Counted from the first letter of the stretch, positions 16,418-25,973 are shown. The stretch is 42,639 nucleotides of DNA from an uncultured Brachyspira sp. (GCF_934747485.1 NZ_CAKVGN010000019.1:1-42639), one strand, 5' to 3'. The notes: a model not told the origin generated them from the letters alone. A program made the numbers and translations.

Positions 16418-18661
16418 ATGCAAAACTCTATGGATAATATTTTAAATCATATATCCTACAATATAAAAAATGAAGATTATGAAGGCACTTTAGAAGCATT
16501 AGATAATATTTTAAAAAAAGTGCCAAAAAATTATAGAGCCAACTTATACAAAGGACAATTATGTGTTGAAATAAAAAAATTTGATGATGCTATTAAATTT
16601 TTTGAAGAAGCTAAAAGAGTAGATGTAAATACATTTAAATCTTACAATTTACTTGGCATAAGCTATCATGCAATAGGAAACTATGATAAGGCTATAGAAT
16701 GTTTTTATGAAACATTAAAAATACTTCCAAAATCTTACACTGCATACAATTTACTCGGCATAAGTTATTACAAAAAAAATGAACATGATAAAGCTATAGA
16801 ATGTTTTAATAAAGCAATAGAGATTAATCCTAAATATGATAAAGCCTATAACAATTTGGCATTATATCATTATAGAAGTAAAAATTATGAAGCAGCTATA
16901 AACTTTTTTGAGAACTCAAAAAGTATGGATGAGATGACTTTTAAAGCCTATGATATGCTTGGAATGTGTTATTATAATATTGGAAATTATGATAAAGCGA
17001 TAGAATGTTTAAATAGATATTTACAAAATAACAGCCGCTCCTACAAAATATCAAATACATTGGGAGCAATATATTCATACTTAAAAGATTATGATAAAGC
17101 AATAGAGTATTTTAATAAAGCAATAGAAATTAATCCTAAATATGCTAATGCCTACAACAATCTTGCATTAATATTTTTTAACAAAAAAAACTTTGATAAA
17201 GCAGCATTATATTTTGATAAAGCAAGAAAGTTTGATTTGGATTCTTTTACAGATTATTACAAATTGGCAATTAGTTATTATTCAAAAAAATACTATTATG
17301 AAGCAATAGAATATTTTAGCAAGGTAATAGAAAGAAATCCTAATTCATATAAGGCATATAATTTTATCGGGCTTTGCTACTCATCAAATGAAGAATATGA
17401 TAAATCTATAGAATATTTTAATAAGGCTATAGAAATAAATGATATGTATTATAAGGCTTATAATAATTTAGCTAATGCATATTTAAATTTAAAAGATTAT
17501 GATGAAGCTATAAAATATTTTAAATCATCTATAGAAATTAATGATAATGATGAGGCTTATTATGGAATAGCTATTTCTTATTATAATAAAGGTGAAAAAG
17601 AGACTGCGGCATATTATCTAAATAAAAATATTGATAATATAAACGATAATTATATAGATATGCTTTTTAATATTTATATAGATTTGGAAGATTATGATAA
17701 AGCGTTTGTATGCGTTAGAAAAAATAATAAATATTATGATAAGCTTATAAATATTTTGTATGATAAAAAAGAATATTCAAAAATAGTAACTTTATTTGAA
17801 GAAAATAATAATACAGTTAATAATAACGAGATTATAGCCAATTCATATTTCTACACAAAAAATTATGATAAAGCTATAGAGTATTATAAAAAACTTTTAG
17901 AAACAAATAAAGATAATTTTATTTATTATAATAATCTTGCTATTTTGTTTTTCTTAAAAAATGATTATTCTTCTATTGTTGAAACTTATTTAAAATATTT
18001 AGAGAATAATAGTTTGGCAAGTTACAATATATTTTTACTTTCATACAGCTTACTTGCAAATAAAAAAATTAGCTATAATGATTTTTTAAAACTATCAGAT
18101 AAATGTTTAGAAAAAAGCATTACATATACAAATTATTCAAAAACAATATATCAAACTCTTAAATATGACACCAACACTTTAAAAACCATATTTGAAAATA
18201 GGATACAATTTTGTGATTCTAATACTATATTAAAAGACAAGTTTACAGAAAATCATTTAAGAGCATTAAAACCTATATTAGAAAAGACAAATATAATTTC
18301 ATTTTATAAAAGCATAGATGATATTCATAATTGGAATAGCGACGATATATGTGTGGAGTATGAACTATTAGATTCCAATATATGCATTGCTTATAGAAAT
18401 GATAACACTAATGTATATGGCAAAAAGGCTAAATTTTTATCATCTAATGAAAATATAGAATATGGTAATTTGCTTTCTATTTTTTATAAAGATAGAGATA
18501 AAATTGTGTCATATAAAAAAGAATTACAGTTAAAAGTAAAAGCGGTATATTTATCATACAGCTTTGATGATTCTGATATAAACCTTATGAGATGCATATT
18601 AAAAAATGAAAACATAAAACTATATAAAATGAATAATGATAATTCATATAATGAGATTTAA
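16418..18661 (+). CDS. Large TPR-repeat protein
   Basis: A 747-residue protein without a signal peptide or membrane segment. From about residue 5 to 400 it is a regular 34-residue TPR array (KAYNNLALYHYRSKNYEAAI, NYDKAIECFNKAIEINPKY and many near-copies), with some further degenerate repeats up to about 540. The units NKAIEINPKY and DYDKAIEYFNKAIEIN are almost identical, a sign of recent internal duplication. Residues 590-747 are not TPR-like and were not recognised. TPR arrays bind other proteins, so a cytoplasmic scaffold is likely. GAGG lies 8 bases before the ATG at 16418; the out-of-frame ATG 4 bases earlier is not used. It converges with the solute-binding gene, leaving 5 bp. Confidence 0.75.
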   Translation: MQNSMDNILNHISYNIKNEDYEGTLEALDNILKKVPKNYRANLYKGQLCVEIKKFDDAIKFFEEAKRVDVNTFKSYNLLGISYHAIGNYDKAIECFYETLKILPKSYTAYNLLGISYYKKNEHDKAIECFNKAIEINPKYDKAYNNLALYHYRSKNYEAAINFFENSKSMDEMTFKAYDMLGMCYYNIGNYDKAIECLNRYLQNNSRSYKISNTLGAIYSYLKDYDKAIEYFNKAIEINPKYANAYNNLALIFFNKKNFDKAALYFDKARKFDLDSFTDYYKLAISYYSKKYYYEAIEYFSKVIERNPNSYKAYNFIGLCYSSNEEYDKSIEYFNKAIEINDMYYKAYNNLANAYLNLKDYDEAIKYFKSSIEINDNDEAYYGIAISYYNKGEKETAAYYLNKNIDNINDNYIDMLFNIYIDLEDYDKAFVCVRKNNKYYDKLINILYDKKEYSKIVTLFEENNNTVNNNEIIANSYFYTKNYDKAIEYYKKLLETNKDNFIYYNNLAILFFLKNDYSSIVETYLKYLENNSLASYNIFLLSYSLLANKKISYNDFLKLSDKCLEKSITYTNYSKTIYQTLKYDTNTLKTIFENRIQFCDSNTILKDKFTENHLRALKPILEKTNIISFYKSIDDIHNWNSDDICVEYELLDSNICIAYRNDNTNVYGKKAKFLSSNENIEYGNLLSIFYKDRDKIVSYKKELQLKVKAVYLSYSFDDSDINLMRCILKNENIKLYKMNNDNSYNEI

Positions 18662-18666
18662 AATAT

Positions 18667-21258
18667 TTATTGCAGTATAAAGTTTCTTGTTTCTATATAA
18701 GGCGTTTCATCAGCTATATAGGACTCTATCACAACAATATAATTACCCTTTGGAAGAGATGCTAATTCTTCTTTTGTTATAGTGAGCTTAAACACATCAT
18801 TTTCTAAAACAGCATTATACTCTCTTTCGCTTCCATTTTGTAATTGAAGAAGTACTTTTACTTTTGTATTAGGGTCTGGCATCTCTAAAGCATTATTAGG
18901 ATAATTGTATGATGAAACATAAATATCTATATTCATGTTGTTGTTTCTGTTTACTATAGCAGGCATTTCAATATCTTCTATTCTGCTCATTTTTGTTGAT
19001 AATTTTTCTATCCAATATTCAGCAGTGTAAGCATAATCTTTAAAAGCAGTTAATTCTATATAATTAGCCTTTGAATCTATTCTTGAAATAAAGAAAGGTC
19101 CATTTGATATATAAGCATGCCCGTATTTATCTATAAAGTCAATAGCAGCCTGATATCTTTTAACAGCCTCTTCTTTTGTAATAAAATCTTCTATTCCAGC
19201 AGGTATATATTCACTGTCTCTCATTTCAATTAATTTTTCTTTTATGTCAGCTACACAAGTAGGATTTTTTACATCTATAGCAGTCAATGATTGGTCTTGA
19301 GAAATACTATAAACATTACCAGATTTAGAGCCCTCAAGAACCATTTTAATTATAGCCTCATTTATCTCGAAAGGAATAACAGTGTTTCTATTTGGGTTTC
19401 CTATTTTAGGACTAACTGCCGCAATAGCAATTTGCCTATTCATATCCATTGGCCAATAATAGTTTCCATAGAGAGTAAAACTTCCATCTTCATTTATTAC
19501 ACTTCCAACAGCATTATCCATAGCAGACATATATCTTCCAGCCATAGCAGAATCATAATACTTATCATTTTCATTTGTCTTTGTTATTATGTTTGCAATA
19601 AACACACTTCCATACATCAAATCAACTAAAGATGAATCTATGCCATGATGCCATTTAAAACTTTTAGGCTTAAAATCACATTTTACATAAGCAGTAAGAT
19701 TATTAGCATTTTTATAAATTATCTCACCATTTTCAACTTTTGTAGTTAAACCCTCTTCCCATTTTTGAGTATAAGGATTGTACATCTTAGCATTATTAGG
19801 AACTTTTACAGTGCCCACCGGTATGCCGTTATCACCAGCCCTAACACCTATCTCCAAACTATTAGTATCAGCCTCCCCAAGTATAAACTCTGTCTTTGCT
19901 GTGGAAGGCGATTCAAATGTAGCACCAGCATCAGAGCAAGGACCTATCATTATAGCAGAATAGGCATCAGAAAATCCTCCTACTCCCACAGGGTCCCATG
20001 GGCTTATAAATAATGAACCTTGTGCAGAATGCTGAAGAACTCTTAATACTTTTTCACCATTACGATTTGGCTTTATATCGGCACTTCTTATAGACCAATC
20101 ATTAACACCGTCGCCTACTCCATAAAGCATTCTTCTTTTAAATCTTTCTTTGTTTGCTACAAAAAACTGTGTTTGAGAGTTTAAATATATTCGCACAGCA
20201 TCTTCAAGCCCAATCTCCTGCAAACGCATATTGCCGCTCCAATACTCATCAGCAGTTAAAAACCAGCCGTTTGAATTTTTATCGCTTATTCTTGAAGCTT
20301 CTTTATTGTCATAATTCCAGAACTCAGCAATATTGCCTCCGGGCATGTAGTTGCCCTCTCTTACATACATTTGTCTAAGTGTAACGTCCCACCAAGCTCT
20401 TGTTGCTCCTGCCCCCCAAGCTTCTGTTATAATATTCCATTCATAATCTTTTGGGTCAGAGCCGTATACAACTTGGGTGGATTTGTTTCTGTCGTATAAT
20501 AGTTTTTCTACTTTTATGCCTGTCTTTTCTATTAAATCTGATATTGCATTGCCTGCAGGAAGTCTTCCTGTGGGGTCATCTACTCTTATAACAAATTTAA
20601 TAGTTACTATTTCGCCATTATATTTCCACCAGCCATTTTCTTTTCTTAGCTTTCCTTTGTTTTCTGGAAGATTAGCTGCTTTTTCCATAGCTTTATTTAT
20701 ATCATTAATTGCTTTCTCTTCATTGCCGTTTGCTGTCATACCCATTTTTGAAGGAATGAGATTATATCTATAAGTGCCGGGCTGACCGGGTGTTGCCTGA
20801 GTAAATGAAGGCTCCCCTGCACCTCTTAAAATTTCATCAACAAGCTTTTTTCTGTCTATTAAAAAATTCATTGCAAACCTTATTTCTTTTATAGCTAAAG
20901 GATTAAAATGAGTTTTTCCGTCTCTTGTAGTAACTGTATAAGGAGCTTTATTTGGCACGGGGTTAAACAATAAAGACCAAGAACCAGATGGTACAGCATA
21001 AGTATCGAGTTTTTCTAAATCACTTTCGCTTAATGATAAATATGTGCTTCCATCTATTCCGCTAGCCATTAAATCAGCACGTCCGTCGGCCACATCTTTA
21101 ATTGCTATTGTCATATCGGTTCTCACTTCATATATTATCTTATCTATTAATGCTCCGCCTCTATCTATTTCTCTTATTTCTTCTTGGCTATTATTAGAAC
21201 ATGAAAATAATATTAATAAACTAAATATTGATAGAAAAAATTTATTCAAAAATTTCAT
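18667..21258 (-). CDS. Family-5 solute-binding lipoprotein, unusually long
   Basis: A periplasm-facing lipoprotein with the lipobox LFSC (Cys20) after a hydrophobic signal. The core resembles family-5 (oligopeptide/nickel-type) ABC substrate-binding proteins: AIKEIRFAMNFLIDRKKLVD around 122-142, the YNLIPSKMG region, and a C-lobe with ITKEEAVKRYQAAIDFIDKY and GPFFISRIDSKANYIELTAF. At 863 residues it is some 250-300 longer than a usual OppA or DppA. The last 90 or so residues (YVSSYNYPNN to the end) read as an added beta-sandwich domain. The ligand is unknown. No permease or ATPase gene is adjacent. GAGG precedes the ATG. Confidence 0.75.
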   Translation of the reverse strand: MKFLNKFFLSIFSLLILFSCSNNSQEEIREIDRGGALIDKIIYEVRTDMTIAIKDVADGRADLMASGIDGSTYLSLSESDLEKLDTYAVPSGSWSLLFNPVPNKAPYTVTTRDGKTHFNPLAIKEIRFAMNFLIDRKKLVDEILRGAGEPSFTQATPGQPGTYRYNLIPSKMGMTANGNEEKAINDINKAMEKAANLPENKGKLRKENGWWKYNGEIVTIKFVIRVDDPTGRLPAGNAISDLIEKTGIKVEKLLYDRNKSTQVVYGSDPKDYEWNIITEAWGAGATRAWWDVTLRQMYVREGNYMPGGNIAEFWNYDNKEASRISDKNSNGWFLTADEYWSGNMRLQEIGLEDAVRIYLNSQTQFFVANKERFKRRMLYGVGDGVNDWSIRSADIKPNRNGEKVLRVLQHSAQGSLFISPWDPVGVGGFSDAYSAIMIGPCSDAGATFESPSTAKTEFILGEADTNSLEIGVRAGDNGIPVGTVKVPNNAKMYNPYTQKWEEGLTTKVENGEIIYKNANNLTAYVKCDFKPKSFKWHHGIDSSLVDLMYGSVFIANIITKTNENDKYYDSAMAGRYMSAMDNAVGSVINEDGSFTLYGNYYWPMDMNRQIAIAAVSPKIGNPNRNTVIPFEINEAIIKMVLEGSKSGNVYSISQDQSLTAIDVKNPTCVADIKEKLIEMRDSEYIPAGIEDFITKEEAVKRYQAAIDFIDKYGHAYISNGPFFISRIDSKANYIELTAFKDYAYTAEYWIEKLSTKMSRIEDIEMPAIVNRNNNMNIDIYVSSYNYPNNALEMPDPNTKVKVLLQLQNGSEREYNAVLENDVFKLTITKEELASLPKGNYIVVIESYIADETPYIETRNFILQ

Positions 21259-21294
21259 TAAAAGCCTCGTATATGCAATAAAATACTACTTAAC

Positions 21295-21323
21295 ATAATA
21301 ATCTTATAAATAATAAATGTCAA
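21295..21323 (-). promoter_or_regulatory. Promoter of solute-binding lipoprotein gene
   Basis: Minus strand: TTGACA (21318-21323), a 17-bp spacer, TATTAT (21295-21300), 36 bp upstream of the ATG at 21258. Confidence 0.6.
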
Positions 21324-21525
21324 TATAAGTATATATATGAAATGAGAAGTTAACTGTATGAAATTTTTATGGCTTTTTTGAAAAACATATTTTATATCAG
21401 TTATTATATTTAGTTATTTTTATAAATATGTGTATTAAAAAATTATAATATAAAAATTATAAAATGAAATTATTTTATAATATATAAAGTTTATAAATAA
21501 ATTGCAGCACTTTTATAAAAATAAA

Positions 21526-21556
21526 ATTAATGCATAAAAAATGTATATGTATTAAT
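21526..21556 (-). terminator. Possible terminator after uxuA
   Basis: ATTAATGCATA (21526-21536) pairs with TATGTATTAAT (21546-21556), with one G-T pair. A T-rich stretch follows on the minus strand. The uxuA stop codon is inside the stem. The stem is A/T only apart from two or three pairs, so it is weak. Confidence 0.45.
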
Positions 21557-22625
21557 TATTTTTACTTGTTTTGTCTATAGCTTCCCATAAACCTTGCAAA
21601 TAAACAGCACCTAATGCTCTGTCATAAAGTCCGTAACCGGGCATAGATACTTCGTTCCAAATAGCTCTTCCATGGTCGGGTCTAAATGGGCCTTCAAAAC
21701 CTATATCATAAAAGGCCTTCATTATTGCAAACATATCCATTGAGCCGTCGCTTGACAAGTGTGCTGCTTCTTGGAATTTGCCCGGTGCTGTATGCTCTAA
21801 GTTTCTCACATGAGCAAAGAAAATTTTTCCTTTTAAACTTTTTATTATATCAGGTATATCATTTTTAGGGTTAGAGCCTAAAGAACCCGCACATAATGTT
21901 ACTCCATTACAAGGGCTATTAACACTATTAACCATTCTTAAAATATTTTCTTTATTAACTATTATTCTTGGAAGTCCAAATACAGGCCATGCAGGGTCAT
22001 CAGGGTGTATAGCCATTTTTATATTATATTTCTCACATGTAGGCATAACAGCACTTAAGAAATATTTTAAGTTTTCAAAGAGCTTTTCATCATCAACATC
22101 TTTATACATTTCAAAAAGTTCTTTTAATCTGCTTAACCTTTCAGGCTCCCAGCCGGGAAGAACAAAACCATTAGAATTAGAATCAATTTGCTCAAACATT
22201 TTCTCTGGGTCTATTTTATCTATTATTTCTTGGTCATAAGATAATACTGTAGAACCGTCAGGTCTTACTTTTGCTAAATCGCTTCTTGTCCAGTCAAATA
22301 CAGGCATAAAATTGTAGCATACTAAATTAATTTCATTTTTACCTAAAACCTCTAATGTTTTTATATAATTTTCTATATATTTGTCTCTGCTTGGAAGCCC
22401 TATTTTTATGTCATCATGTATGTTTACACTTTCTATACCGTATATTTTAAGCCCTGTATCTTCTACTTCTTTTTTTAGTTTTTTTACATCCTCTTCTTTC
22501 CAAGCTTCTCCTACTTTGCTGTTATATAATGTTGTTATCACTCCTTTTACTCCCGGTATTTGTCTAATCTGTTTTAGAGTTACAGAGTCAAAATTTTTTC
22601 CAAACCATCTTAAAGTCATTATCAT
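21552..22625 (-). CDS. uxuA: Mannonate dehydratase
   Basis: Dehydrates D-mannonate to 2-keto-3-deoxygluconate in glucuronate catabolism; the family uses a divalent metal in a TIM-barrel. At 357 residues it has the length of the shorter, Gram-positive-type UxuA. Characteristic blocks are MTLRWFGKNFDSVTLKQIRQ at the start, VCYNFMPVFDWTR (102-114), IHPDDPAWPVFGLPRI, TLCAGSLGSNPKNDIP and FRPDHGRAIW, which carry metal-binding His, Cys and Asp. AAGGAG lies 11 bases before the ATG. It follows uxuB by 20 bp, in the same operon. Confidence 0.95.
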   Translation of the reverse strand: MIMTLRWFGKNFDSVTLKQIRQIPGVKGVITTLYNSKVGEAWKEEDVKKLKKEVEDTGLKIYGIESVNIHDDIKIGLPSRDKYIENYIKTLEVLGKNEINLVCYNFMPVFDWTRSDLAKVRPDGSTVLSYDQEIIDKIDPEKMFEQIDSNSNGFVLPGWEPERLSRLKELFEMYKDVDDEKLFENLKYFLSAVMPTCEKYNIKMAIHPDDPAWPVFGLPRIIVNKENILRMVNSVNSPCNGVTLCAGSLGSNPKNDIPDIIKSLKGKIFFAHVRNLEHTAPGKFQEAAHLSSDGSMDMFAIMKAFYDIGFEGPFRPDHGRAIWNEVSMPGYGLYDRALGAVYLQGLWEAIDKTSKNN

Positions 22626-22645
22626 AATAGAATTTTCTCCTTAAA

Positions 22646-24274
22646 TTATTTTATATATTTTTCTAAGCATTCTTTTACAGCATTTTCTTTGCTTATCATT
22701 TCACTAAAATAATTTTCTATTTTGCTTCCTAAGTTTATTTTTTCATCATATAAATCAACAGCAAATATAGTTTTGTTTGATAATATGGGTTTTAGATTAT
22801 TTCCTAAGTTTTCAGGTTCTTTGAATTTTATATTTTTTATATGTTTTTGTAATTCTTCAAGCATAGGGTCTGGGCTTATTTCCATAGGATTTCCATTATC
22901 ATCAATACCCATTAAATATCTAATCCAAGCAGCTATTGTTAAAGGTATGCCTATTAGAGAAGAAGCATCAAGTCCATTTTTTGCATAAGATTTTAGGGTT
23001 TCTCCGTATCTTATAGGTATTTTTTGAGAAGTGTCTGTTGCTATTCTTTTTGGTGAATCTGGTATATAAGGATTTACTAAACGCTCTTCAATTACTTCTT
23101 TTATAAAATCTTTAGGGTTCAAAATTTTAGGATTAACTGCAACTTTCATTCCTTCATCATAACCTATTATTTCTACTAATTTTTTTAATGTATGATTTCT
23201 CATCTCTTCATAAATAAAATTATAATTTAATAAACAGCCAAATATTGCTAAAGCTGTGTGCAGAGGATTTAAGCATGTAGTAACTTTCATTTTCTCTGAA
23301 TTCTCAACAGTTGTTCTATCTGCTATATATATTCCAGCTTTTTCAAAATATGGTCTTCCATTAGGAAATAAATCTTCTATAACTAAATATTCAGCTGCTT
23401 CAGCATTAACGAAAGCAGCCATATTATTATTTCCTATTTTGAAAACCGACATTCCTTCAAGCCCTATACACTCTAATTTTTTTGATATAATCTCAGAAGG
23501 TCTTGGAGTGATTTTATCAATCATACTTAAAGGAAAAGAAACTTTTTTACTGTCTTCAAGATACTCTATAAATCCATCATCGGAAAAACCTTTTTTTACC
23601 CATTCTTTAGCTATCTCAATAATAGATGATTTTAATTTATCTCCATTATTTGAACAGTTATCTATACTAAGCATAGCTATAGGAAAGGCACCATTTTTGT
23701 ATCTTTCTAAAAGCATAGCAGCAGCAATGCTCATAATATTTTTTGCTTTTTTAGGCTCATTATTAATATCTTCTTTTACTATATTGTTGTAATTTCCATT
23801 TAAATCTTTTATTGAATAACCTTTCTCTGTAATAGTAAAACTCACAACTTGAAGAGAACTTGATATAAATATTTTTTTTAATGCTTCATAGTTATTTATA
23901 AAATCAGCATGAATTATTTTTGCTATGCTTCCTATAACTTTTTTCTCTATATCTCCATTGCTTTTTATAGAAGCTAAAAGAGTGAGATTATCGAAAGGCT
24001 TATAAACTTTATTAATCATATCATAATCATTGTCTCTTCCAGCGGCATGAGTATCTACTGCTATTATACCAGTATCAATGATATTATCATTTAAAAGTCT
24101 ATCTGCCGCAGCAGCAATAAACCCTCTGAATATATTTCCTGCTCCAAAATGAATCCAAGTAGGATTTTTATTAGTATTTTCTATAATTTTTTCTATATTA
24201 TATTTAGGAATTTTGATATTAGCTTTTTTAAAAAAATCTTTATTATTATTTAATGTATCTATATTTAATTTCAT
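22646..24274 (-). CDS. uxuB: Fructuronate reductase (mannitol dehydrogenase family)
   Basis: An NAD-dependent polyol dehydrogenase; next to uxuA it most likely reduces D-fructuronate to D-mannonate. The 542 residues show the N-terminal Rossmann motif WIHFGAGNIFRGF (about 40-52) and the C-terminal catalytic block MKVTTCLNPLHTALAIFGCL (about 339-358) with the conserved Lys, Asn and His of the family. The middle ITPRPSEI motif is also present. Mannitol or altronate (UxaB) specificity cannot be excluded by sequence alone; the neighbour decides. AGGA precedes the ATG by about 9 bases. It is first gene of a two-gene operon. Confidence 0.9.
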   Translation of the reverse strand: MKLNIDTLNNNKDFFKKANIKIPKYNIEKIIENTNKNPTWIHFGAGNIFRGFIAAAADRLLNDNIIDTGIIAVDTHAAGRDNDYDMINKVYKPFDNLTLLASIKSNGDIEKKVIGSIAKIIHADFINNYEALKKIFISSSLQVVSFTITEKGYSIKDLNGNYNNIVKEDINNEPKKAKNIMSIAAAMLLERYKNGAFPIAMLSIDNCSNNGDKLKSSIIEIAKEWVKKGFSDDGFIEYLEDSKKVSFPLSMIDKITPRPSEIISKKLECIGLEGMSVFKIGNNNMAAFVNAEAAEYLVIEDLFPNGRPYFEKAGIYIADRTTVENSEKMKVTTCLNPLHTALAIFGCLLNYNFIYEEMRNHTLKKLVEIIGYDEGMKVAVNPKILNPKDFIKEVIEERLVNPYIPDSPKRIATDTSQKIPIRYGETLKSYAKNGLDASSLIGIPLTIAAWIRYLMGIDDNGNPMEISPDPMLEELQKHIKNIKFKEPENLGNNLKPILSNKTIFAVDLYDEKINLGSKIENYFSEMISKENAVKECLEKYIK

Positions 24275-24309
24275 TTAAGGAATTCCTATTTCTATAATAA
24301 TGTTTATTA

Positions 24310-24337
24310 ATTTTATAAAAAGAATATAAACTGTCAA
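24310..24337 (-). promoter_or_regulatory. uxuB-uxuA promoter
   Basis: Minus strand: TTGACA (24332-24337), a 16-bp spacer, TAAAAT (24310-24315), 35 bp upstream of the uxuB ATG. Confidence 0.6.
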
Positions 24338-24484
24338 TATATTATTAACTTTATTTAATATAATAAATTATCAGCAATTTTTGAAATTATTTTTTATAGA
24401 ATTTTTATATGTGCAATGTTTTTAACAAAATAATTATAAAAAAATTATTAATAAAAGATGAAATAAAGCTATTATTATAATTTT

Positions 24485-24946
24485 TTATTTAAAATTTCTA
24501 TCTATTTCCAAATTTCTTAAAGTTTCCATCATCTGTATTTGCATCTGTATTCTAAAATTGTCATTAACAGCACTATTTACAGCATTATTATTTGGTGATT
24601 TTTGATATATTTCTGATAGTATTTTAGAATTATTTACTCTCATTTTGTCTTCAAGCATTCTAATTCTTGGAGAATATCTGCCGTCTATTGCTTTTAATTT
24701 CTCTCTTTCTTGATAAGTCATATATCCGTTTCCAAATTTATAGAATCTGCCATTTCTGTAATATGTTTTTGTGTATCCGTAATTTTTATATCTTTGATTA
24801 TATAAGTCATAACGAGGCTGGTATAATGGTATTCTTTGATTTGGTATTAATGGCTTTACATTGCCTACTCTTGGCGTTGGAGAATAATGATATTGTGAAA
24901 ACAAATTAATTGATAGTATAAAAAATATACAAAATAATTTCTTCAT
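24485..24946 (-). CDS. Small secreted Tyr/Arg/Asn-rich protein
   Basis: Not recognised. The 153 residues start with a signal peptide (about 1-18, ending LFSQ, a common spirochaete cleavage context). Residues 19-75 are rich in Tyr, Arg, Pro and Asn (RYDLYNQRYKNYGYTKTYYR). The C-terminal half is more helical and rich in Asn, Gln and Met (IQMQIQMMETLRN). It is probably periplasmic. The coding case is good: GGAGG sits 8 bases before the ATG, and a promoter (TTGAAT 24991-24996, TATAAT 24969-24974, 16-bp spacer) lies upstream. The function is unknown. Confidence 0.65.
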   Translation of the reverse strand: MKKLFCIFFILSINLFSQYHYSPTPRVGNVKPLIPNQRIPLYQPRYDLYNQRYKNYGYTKTYYRNGRFYKFGNGYMTYQEREKLKAIDGRYSPRIRMLEDKMRVNNSKILSEIYQKSPNNNAVNSAVNDNFRIQMQIQMMETLRNLEIDRNFK

Positions 24947-24968
24947 TGTTTTACCTCCGTATATATTA

Positions 24969-24996
24969 ATTATACAAATAGTAAAAATAAATTCAA
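24969..24996 (-). promoter_or_regulatory. Promoter of small secreted protein gene
   Basis: Minus strand: TTGAAT (24991-24996), a 16-bp spacer, TATAAT (24969-24974), 22 bp upstream of the ATG at 24946. Confidence 0.6.
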
Positions 24997-25144
24997 TAAC
25001 TCCGCATAATGAAAAACATTACATGGAGTTTCTGAGTAAATTATGAGTAATTATTCTTAAGTTGTGTATTATATTAGACGATTGATATTCAAAAAAGTTC
25101 CCAAAAAAATTATTTTTTTTATATTTTTTATGTTTTTTACTACT

Positions 25145-25173
25145 TTGACAAATGAGGCATTTTATTATATCCT
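25145..25173 (+). promoter_or_regulatory. Promoter of B3/B4-domain gene
   Basis: TTGACA (25145-25150), a 17-bp spacer, TATCCT (25168-25173), 44 bp upstream of the ATG at 25218. Confidence 0.5.
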
Positions 25174-25217
25174 TTATAAAATTATAAATAATATAATTAC
25201 ATAAAGGAATTAATATA

Positions 25218-25922
25218 ATGAAATTCAAAATAGAAGAAAAAGTATTTAACACTTTAGACAATTTATGCATAGCATTTGTTGTAGCTAAAAATATAGACAA
25301 CAGAGAAAATGATAAGTATGTTATGGATTTGCTTGATAATAACCTCTCAAAAGCCCAAAAAGAATTAGAAAATATAAAGATAAAAGAATATAGTGAAATA
25401 TTATGTTATAGAAATGCTTTTGAAAAATTATCTATTAACCCTAATAAGTTTTTATCTTCTATAGAGGCTATACTTACAAGAGTGTCAAAAGGTAAAGGAT
25501 TCCCTCATATAAACAAAATAGTAGATTTAGTTAATGCTTTATCTATAAAATATAAACTTCCTATGGGGTCGCATGATATTGATTCTATGAATGATGATTT
25601 TTGTGTAAGATATTCTGTTAAGGGGGATAAGTTTTTGCCTTTTGGGGAGACTGAAATAGAATTATTAGAAGACAATGAGCTTGTATATACTTGCGGTAAT
25701 GATATAAGAACAAGAAGATGGATATGGAGGTAAAGCGAGTATGGAAAGATTGTAGAGACTACAACTAATATTATTTTTCCAATAGATGGCTTTGTTGGAG
25801 TTAACGATAAAAAAGTAATAGAGGCAAGAGATGAGCTTGAAACAATTTTAAAAGAGTTATTTAATTGCACTACTATAAAAGGTTTTTTAAGCAAAGAAAA
25901 TAATGAGTCTGAAGAGTTTTAA
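25218..25922 (+). pseudogene. B3/B4-domain protein (PheT-like editing fold) with in-frame stop
   Basis: The gene reads as a free-standing B3/B4 protein, related to the editing module of the phenylalanyl-tRNA synthetase beta chain. Codons run to 25730 (171 residues), then a TAA at 25731-25733. The same frame then stays open for 62 more codons to a second TAA (25920-25922): SEYGKIVETTTNIIFPIDGF and on. That tail is the normal C-terminal part of the family, in which the sequence around the break usually reads RxWxWRQSE; here RRWIWR-stop-SEYG. One C-to-T change (CAA to TAA) explains it. The full product would be 234 residues. It may be a recent nonsense mutation, a sequencing error or readthrough. 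AAAGGAA precedes the ATG and an intact promoter remains. Confidence 0.8.
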
Positions 25923-25973
25923 TTAAATGCTATTGATAAATAATAATTAAATACGCAATGTAACAACTATAAT

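Noticed and set aside
23256..23792. 178-codon open frame opposite uxuB
   Set aside because: It is the antisense shadow of the conserved uxuB gene, with no start signals or recognisable domain.
25019..25300. 93-codon minus-strand frame upstream of and over the B3/B4 gene start
   Set aside because: It overlaps the promoter and start of the B3/B4 gene, has no ribosome site and is AT-driven low complexity.
25505..25894. 129-codon minus-strand frame across the B3/B4 gene
   Set aside because: It is antisense to the B3/B4 gene, whose family match runs through both sides of the stop. The minus frame has no ribosome site or domain.
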